NCBI GenBank assembly: GCA_026990725.1
Contig: JALXCX010000467.1
Span: 1 to 9,955, forward strand
From: Desulfobulbaceae bacterium
GTDB lineage: Bacteria > Desulfobacterota > Desulfobulbia > Desulfobulbales > Desulfobulbaceae
Reading direction: 5' to 3'
DNA length: 9,955 nt
Below the pieces are notes generated by a model. The model was not told the origin of the DNA. It did no database searches and was given only the letters and a program-made list of their open reading frames with translations. Shown here one piece after another: positions 6,033 through 9,955 of this stretch (its first letter is position 1; every line of letters begins with the position of its first letter). The position numbers were made by a program, and so were the translations under genes.

Positions 6033-6740
6033 ATGCCCAGACACGGAAAACAATACAGAAACGCAGCAGAAGCAATTGACCGCACAGTTCTTTACGAGCT
6101 TCAGGATGCTATGGATCTTATCACTAAGAACGCATGTGCAAAATTTGATGAGTCAATTGATATCGCAGTCCGATTGGGTGTAGACCCCCGACATGCAGAT
6201 CAAATGGTTCGCTCGACTGTAATCCTGCCTCATGGCACCGGAAAGGAAGTGCGCGTGCTTGTTTTTGCCAAAGGCGAAAAAGAAGCTGAAGCCCTTGCCG
6301 CCGGCGCTGATTACGCCGGTTCAGATGAGCTGATTGCTAAAATCAAAGATGGCTGGCTTGAATTTGATAAAACCATTGCCACTCCTGATATGATGGGTGA
6401 AGTCGGCAAAATCGGGCGTGTTCTTGGTCCAAGAAACCTGATGCCCAATGCCAAACTTGGCACTGTTACTTTCGACATTGAAAAGGTCGTTAAGGAAACC
6501 AAGATGGGCAAGGTTGATTTCCGTGTGGAGAAGGCAGGAATTGTGCATGCCCTTGTTGGTAAGCGTTCTTTCGGTGCAGATAAACTAGTGGAGAATGTTT
6601 CCGCATTTATCGACAGATTGATTCAGCTGAAACCTTCTTCAAGTAAAGGGGTTTATCTTCGTTCTATTGTTGTTTCAAGCACTATGGGGCCAGGCGTAAA
6701 AGTTGATCCACAGCAAGTACGTGCTCTTCTTAAGGATTAG
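6033..6740 (+). CDS. rplA: 50S ribosomal protein uL1
   Basis: 235 residues, normal for bacterial L1. The rRNA-binding signatures are present: GRVLGPRNLMPNAKLGTV (128-145) and SSTMGPG (215-221), plus FDESIDIAVRLGVDPRHADQMVR near the N-terminus. L1 binds the mobile L1 stalk of 23S rRNA, helps E-site tRNA release, and in many bacteria represses its own operon. The AAGG at 6021-6024 is spaced eight bases before ATG 6033. The 73-base gap after rplK contains only a weak imperfect hairpin. Confidence 0.98.
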   Translation: MPRHGKQYRNAAEAIDRTVLYELQDAMDLITKNACAKFDESIDIAVRLGVDPRHADQMVRSTVILPHGTGKEVRVLVFAKGEKEAEALAAGADYAGSDELIAKIKDGWLEFDKTIATPDMMGEVGKIGRVLGPRNLMPNAKLGTVTFDIEKVVKETKMGKVDFRVEKAGIVHALVGKRSFGADKLVENVSAFIDRLIQLKPSSSKGVYLRSIVVSSTMGPGVKVDPQQVRALLKD

Positions 6741-6778
6741 TACCTGATTTGAGCAGCCGCTTTTAGTAGTGTGCTGTT

Positions 6779-6807
6779 TTGGATTTTCATTAGTCTATTT
6801 TTATACA
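6779..6807 (+). promoter_or_regulatory. Candidate internal promoter before the L10 leader
   Basis: TATACA (6802-6807), within the AT-rich TTATACAATT, resembles a -10 element. TTGGAT (6779-6784) at a 17-base spacing is a weak -35. The start would fall near 6815, just before the L10 leader. E. coli also has an rplJ promoter in this region of the operon. The -35 match is poor, so this is tentative. Confidence 0.3.
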
Positions 6808-6824
6808 ATTTTGTTGTTTTAACC

Positions 6825-6893
6825 TGGGAAGGTCAGAGACAGCAGGTACTGAGTGTTTAATAACCTTTTTTATGGTTACCTGCCGAGACCGTT
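6825..6893 (+). promoter_or_regulatory. L10-type ribosomal protein leader upstream of rplJ
   Basis: GGTC (6831-6834) pairs with GACC (6887-6890) and GCAGGTA (6842-6848) with TACCTGC (6877-6883). They are separated by an asymmetric internal loop, AGAGACA on one side and CGA on the other, of the purine-rich kink-turn kind. TAACC (6861-6865) and GGTTA (6874-6878) can pair in the apical part. This matches what is known of L10 leaders, where the L10-(L7/L12) complex binds its own mRNA and represses translation. It lies in the long gap after rplA, where such a leader is expected. Confidence 0.75.
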
Positions 6894-6971
6894 GACTGTT
6901 ACTGATAAACAGTAAATGGCACAAAGTCTTCATTCTGCATTCTGTTGTCTCACGATTGTCCCGCGACTACC

Positions 6972-6989
6972 AAGGAGGTGTACCAGTTG
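6972..6989 (+). promoter_or_regulatory. Ribosome binding site fixing the UUG start of rplJ
   Basis: AAGGAGG (6972-6978) lies eight bases before TTG 6987. An in-frame GTG at 6978 overlaps the Shine-Dalgarno itself, and the in-frame ATG at 6945 adds residues that do not resemble L10. The TTG is therefore the best start, giving the typical L10 opening MNRDTKATKV. Confidence 0.85.
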
Positions 6990-7505
6990 AATCGCGATAC
7001 CAAGGCGACAAAGGTCAGTGAACTCAACGAGACCTTTAGTAAGGCCAAGTTCGCTGTAGTAGCTGATTACCGCGGATTAAAGGTCACAGAGCTGGAAAAG
7101 TTACGTGGCTCTCTGCGAGAGCAGAATGCACATATCCAGATTGCCAAGAATACACTGCTCAGGCTTGCTGTTAAAGGGACTGAGTATGAAAGTTTGACCG
7201 AAGTTTTTACCGGAACGACAGCCATTGCCTTTAGTTTTGAGGAACCCGTTGGTCCAGCTAAAGCACTTGCTGAGTTTGGTAAGGAATTTGAAGCATTAAA
7301 GATTCGTGCAGCTGGTCTTGATGGCAAGCTGATGACGGCTGATGATGTGAAAGCATTATCCAAACTGCCGACTAAGGATCAGCTTCTTGGCCAACTTTGT
7401 GGAGTTCTTGCGGCTGTACCTACCAAACTTGTTCGAACGCTTAATGCGGCTCCGAATAATCTGGTATATGCACTGCAGGCAATTAAAGATCAAAAAGAGA
7501 ATTAA
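6987..7505 (+). CDS. rplJ: 50S ribosomal protein uL10
   Basis: 172 residues from the UUG at 6987, within the normal L10 range. The N-terminal rRNA-binding domain shows VVADYRGLKVTELEKLR (about 24-40) and IAKNTLLRLAV (52-62). The C-terminal helix (about 135-170) is where L7/L12 dimers attach. L10 anchors the flexible stalk that recruits translation GTPases, and with L7/L12 it represses its own operon through the upstream leader. Reading from ATG 6945 would add 14 residues (MSHDCPATTKEVYQ) unlike the family and would cover the Shine-Dalgarno. It is followed 27 bases later by rplL. Confidence 0.96.
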   Translation: MNRDTKATKVSELNETFSKAKFAVVADYRGLKVTELEKLRGSLREQNAHIQIAKNTLLRLAVKGTEYESLTEVFTGTTAIAFSFEEPVGPAKALAEFGKEFEALKIRAAGLDGKLMTADDVKALSKLPTKDQLLGQLCGVLAAVPTKLVRTLNAAPNNLVYALQAIKDQKEN

Positions 7506-7532
7506 TTTATATTTTATCTGGAGGAGTGAAAG

Positions 7533-7910
7533 ATGTCTGATGCTATAGAACAGGTTGTAGAACTTGTAGAAAAAATGAGCCTTCTCGAAGTTGCTGATCT
7601 TGTTAAGGCTCTTGAAGAGAAGTTTGGTGTATCAGCAGCCGCTCCGGTTGCTGTTGCTGCTGCGGCTCCTGCTGATGGTGGCGGAGCTGCTGCAGAAAAA
7701 ACTGAGTTTGATGTTGTACTGACTGCAGCCGGTGATCAGAAGATTAAGGTTATTAAGGAAGTACGTGCAATTACAGCCCTTGGCCTGAAAGAGGCTAAAG
7801 GCCTTGTTGAGGGGGCTCCGGCTCCGCTTAAAGAAGGAGTTTCCAAAGACGAAGCAGAAGAGATCAAAGGAAAGATCGAAGCTGTTGGTGGTGCCGTGGA
7901 AATCAAGTAG
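7533..7910 (+). CDS. rplL: 50S ribosomal protein bL12 (L7/L12)
   Basis: 125 residues, the normal length. An N-terminal dimerisation domain (1-32) leads to a flexible Ala/Pro/Gly hinge (about 34-55, rich in AAAP and GGG). The C-terminal factor-binding domain holds KVIKEVRAITALGLKEAKGLVEGAP (about 72-96). Several dimers bind the L10 helix and recruit EF-Tu, EF-G and other GTPases. GGAGGAG (7520-7526) lies six bases before ATG 7533, a strong site that fits the higher L7/L12 output relative to L10. Confidence 0.98.
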   Translation: MSDAIEQVVELVEKMSLLEVADLVKALEEKFGVSAAAPVAVAAAAPADGGGAAAEKTEFDVVLTAAGDQKIKVIKEVRAITALGLKEAKGLVEGAPAPLKEGVSKDEAEEIKGKIEAVGGAVEIK

Positions 7911-7923
7911 TCCTGCTCCTTCT

Positions 7924-8000
7924 ATGTCAGGTCTGGTACGGCAAGACCTGACATGTCAACAAATGAAAGTAACGCTATGGGGGGAAATCCTCGTAGCGTT
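7924..8000 (+). other. Tandem hairpins between rplL and rpoB (attenuator or processing region)
   Basis: The first is a perfect 11-bp stem, ATGTCAGGTCT (7924-7934) with AGACCTGACAT (7944-7954), and a nine-base loop. The second pairs AACGCTA (7971-7977) with TAGCGTT (7994-8000) and continues inward through six more pairs, three of them G-T, to a GAAA tetraloop (7984-7987). Neither is followed by a T-run. In E. coli the same gap holds a partial terminator and an RNase III processing site that set the rplL to rpoB ratio. A like role here is inferred from position. The rest of the 205-base gap, 8001-8115, shows no clear promoter. Confidence 0.65.
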
Positions 8001-8115
8001 GTTGCGTTTGTAGGCACCACGAGGTTTATTGGAAAATTTAAATCTTGTAACACATTAAAGATATGTAGTTTTTGATGTCTGAACCTGGTTTTAGCGGATT
8101 GTATCGAGAGGAATC

Positions 8116-9955
8116 ATGAATAGAGTACGAAAGAGTTTTGCCAAAACACGCCAGATTGTCGAACCACCCCACCTTATCGCCATGCAGCGATATTCGTATG
8201 AGAGGTTTTTACAACGTGGCATAGCCCCTGACCAGCGTGAGGATGTTGGACTTCAGGCTATCTTTCAGAATATTTTTCCGATAACAGATTTTAACGGATT
8301 ATGCTCCCTTGAATTCGTCCGTTATTCCTTTGGTGAACCTAAGTATACTATAGAAGAGTGCATTGAGCGGGGAATGACACATGATGTCCCGGTTAAGATT
8401 ACAATTCGTCTCATTACATTTGATGTAGACGAAACTACCGGGGTTCAATCTGTTCGTGATATTAAAGAACAGGAGGTCTTCCTGGGTTCTTTGCCCCTTA
8501 TGACCAAGGACGGAGTTTTTGTCGTCAATGGAACAGAGCGGGTTGTTGTGAATCAGCTGCAACGATCACCCGGCATGTTTTATACCCATGATAACGGTAA
8601 ATCTCATTCTTCTGGAAAGCGACTTTACTCTGCCAGGATCATTCCGGTTCGGGGGTCATGGCTTGATTTCGAATTTGATATCAAAGATATTTTGTATGTA
8701 CGAATTGATCGACGGCGAAAACTCCCGGTCACGACATTGCTGAAAGCCTTGGGCTATAACGATGAAGAATTATTACGTCTTTTTTATCTCGTTGACTCTG
8801 TCAGGGTGAAAAAGGGTAAGTTTTTTATTAAATTTCAACCTGAAACGTTTATTGGTCAACGTCTGTTTACTGATCTGATTGACCCCGGTGATGGTAAAGT
8901 GCTGGGGAAGAAAGGTCGTAAGGCATCAAGAGCTCTCGCTAAGAAGATAACAAAGGCTGGTCTTGATTACATTGAAATACCTGAAGAAGAACTGATTGAC
9001 CGCTTTCTGGTGACAGACCTGGTTGATTCTGCCAGTGATGAACTGATCGCAAAATGCAATGATCCTCTTTCTGAAACACTTCTTGAGACGATCAAAGAAT
9101 CTAAAATATCAGATTTTGAAATACTTTTTATTGATGGTGTCAAGGTTTCGGAAGCATTTCGTAAAACATTATTTGTCGATAAGGTTCAGGACTCTGAGCA
9201 GGCGCTTATTGAAATATATCGTCGACTTCGACCATCAAGTCCTCCAACACCTGAAATCGCCAAAGCTTTTTTTGATAAACTCTTTTTTGATTCCTCCACC
9301 TATGATCTTTCTGTGGTTGGTCGTTATAAGATTAACTCTAAGCTTGGAGTTGATACCCCCATTGAGACCAGAACTTTGACCAAAGAAGATATAATTCTCG
9401 GCGTCAAGCACCTGGTCGGGTTAAAAGATCAGCTTCGAGATGGTGATGATATTGATCATCTTGGAAATCGAAGGGTGAGGACAGTTGGAGAACTTTGCGA
9501 AAACCAGTATAGAATGGGGCTTGTCCGCATGGAGCGGGCGATAAAGGAGCGAATGAGTCTCCAGGAAATTGAGACTTTGATGCCACACGATCTTGTTAAT
9601 CCCAAGCCTGTGACATCAGCAATGAAAGAGTTTTTTGGCACATCGCAGTTGTCACAGTTTATGGACCAGACCAACCCCTTGTCCGAAGTTACACATAAGC
9701 GGCGTCTTTCCGCTTTGGGACCTGGCGGTTTGTCCCGTGAACGTGCCGGATTTGAAGTTCGTGACGTTCATCCCACGCATTATGGACGTATTTGTCCGGT
9801 TGAGACCCCGGAAGGCCCTAATATCGGTCTTATTGTCTCCCTGGCAACGTATGCAAAGGTTAATCTTTACGGATTCATTGAAACTCCCTATCGCCTTGTT
9901 AAGGATCGGAAAATTACAGATCAGGTGAAGGATTTCACCGCATTACAGGAACAGG
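8116..9955 (+). CDS. rpoB: DNA-directed RNA polymerase subunit beta (5' part; 3' end outside window)
   Basis: The frame is open from ATG 8116 to the window end: 613 complete codons of a protein that normally has about 1,340-1,400. Beta forms one pincer and much of the active-site wall of RNA polymerase. Visible regions are the N-terminal RKSFAKTRQIVEPPHLI, the protrusion and lobe including KDGVFVVNGTERVVVNQL, and the rifampicin pocket TSQLSQFMDQTNPLSEVTHKRRLSALGPGG. After that come RERAGFEVRDVHPTHYGRICPVETPEGPNIGLI. Residues equal to E. coli D516, H526 and S531 are the wild-type ones. GAGAGGA at 8106-8112 is a close-set ribosome site. The gene follows rplL as in most bacteria, and rpoC would be expected beyond the window. 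Confidence 0.98.
   Translation, partial: MNRVRKSFAKTRQIVEPPHLIAMQRYSYERFLQRGIAPDQREDVGLQAIFQNIFPITDFNGLCSLEFVRYSFGEPKYTIEECIERGMTHDVPVKITIRLITFDVDETTGVQSVRDIKEQEVFLGSLPLMTKDGVFVVNGTERVVVNQLQRSPGMFYTHDNGKSHSSGKRLYSARIIPVRGSWLDFEFDIKDILYVRIDRRRKLPVTTLLKALGYNDEELLRLFYLVDSVRVKKGKFFIKFQPETFIGQRLFTDLIDPGDGKVLGKKGRKASRALAKKITKAGLDYIEIPEEELIDRFLVTDLVDSASDELIAKCNDPLSETLLETIKESKISDFEILFIDGVKVSEAFRKTLFVDKVQDSEQALIEIYRRLRPSSPPTPEIAKAFFDKLFFDSSTYDLSVVGRYKINSKLGVDTPIETRTLTKEDIILGVKHLVGLKDQLRDGDDIDHLGNRRVRTVGELCENQYRMGLVRMERAIKERMSLQEIETLMPHDLVNPKPVTSAMKEFFGTSQLSQFMDQTNPLSEVTHKRRLSALGPGGLSRERAGFEVRDVHPTHYGRICPVETPEGPNIGLIVSLATYAKVNLYGFIETPYRLVKDRKITDQVKDFTALQEQ

Noticed and set aside
6751..6780. A possible terminator after rplA (CAGC/GCTG followed by TTTT)
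   Set aside because: Only four solid pairs, a 15-base loop and a four-T run; too weak to call, and it lies within a conserved operon.
6945..6986. An upstream ATG as the start of rplJ
   Set aside because: It would place the strong Shine-Dalgarno inside the gene and add 14 residues unlike L10; the UUG at 6987 fits better.

Overview
The window is a stretch of bacterial chromosome with every convincing gene on the + strand. The first third carries the end of the qmo genes. These encode QmoB and QmoC, the membrane complex that links quinones to APS reductase in dissimilatory sulfate metabolism. Their presence points to a sulfate-reducing or sulfur-disproportionating Desulfobacterota. The moderate base composition and protein style would suit Desulfobulbales, but the order is inferred and was not tested.

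Layout. Positions 1-1052 hold the 3' half of qmoB. A 122-base structured spacer follows, then qmoC (1175-2386) and a strong intrinsic terminator (2416-2446). A new transcription unit seems to begin with a promoter near 2472-2499. It contains tRNA-Thr(UGU), tRNA-Tyr(GUA), tRNA-Gly(UCC), tRNA-Thr(GGU) and tuf, the same order as the E. coli thrU-tyrU-glyT-thrT-tufB operon. Next come rpmG (bL33), tRNA-Trp(CCA), secE, nusG, rplK, rplA, rplJ, rplL and the first 613 codons of rpoB, which is cut by the window end.

How the genes work together. The second block is the conserved transcription and translation cluster: tRNAs and the EF-Tu that delivers them, stalk and L1-arm ribosomal proteins (L11, L1, L10, L7/L12), the elongation factor NusG, the SecE translocon subunit and RNA polymerase beta. 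Control is visible mainly in the non-coding gaps. There is an L10-type leader before rplJ, two strong hairpins between rplL and rpoB, a hairpin overlapping the rplK Shine-Dalgarno, and hairpins in the tRNA spacers, before tuf and before rpmG. rplJ most likely starts at a UUG codon.

I see no mobile element, CRISPR array, phage gene or unknown protein family. The gene content is ordinary core genome. The points worth a second look are the RNA structures between genes and the direct junction of a sulfur-energy operon with the translation cluster. I do not see evidence for an undescribed system.
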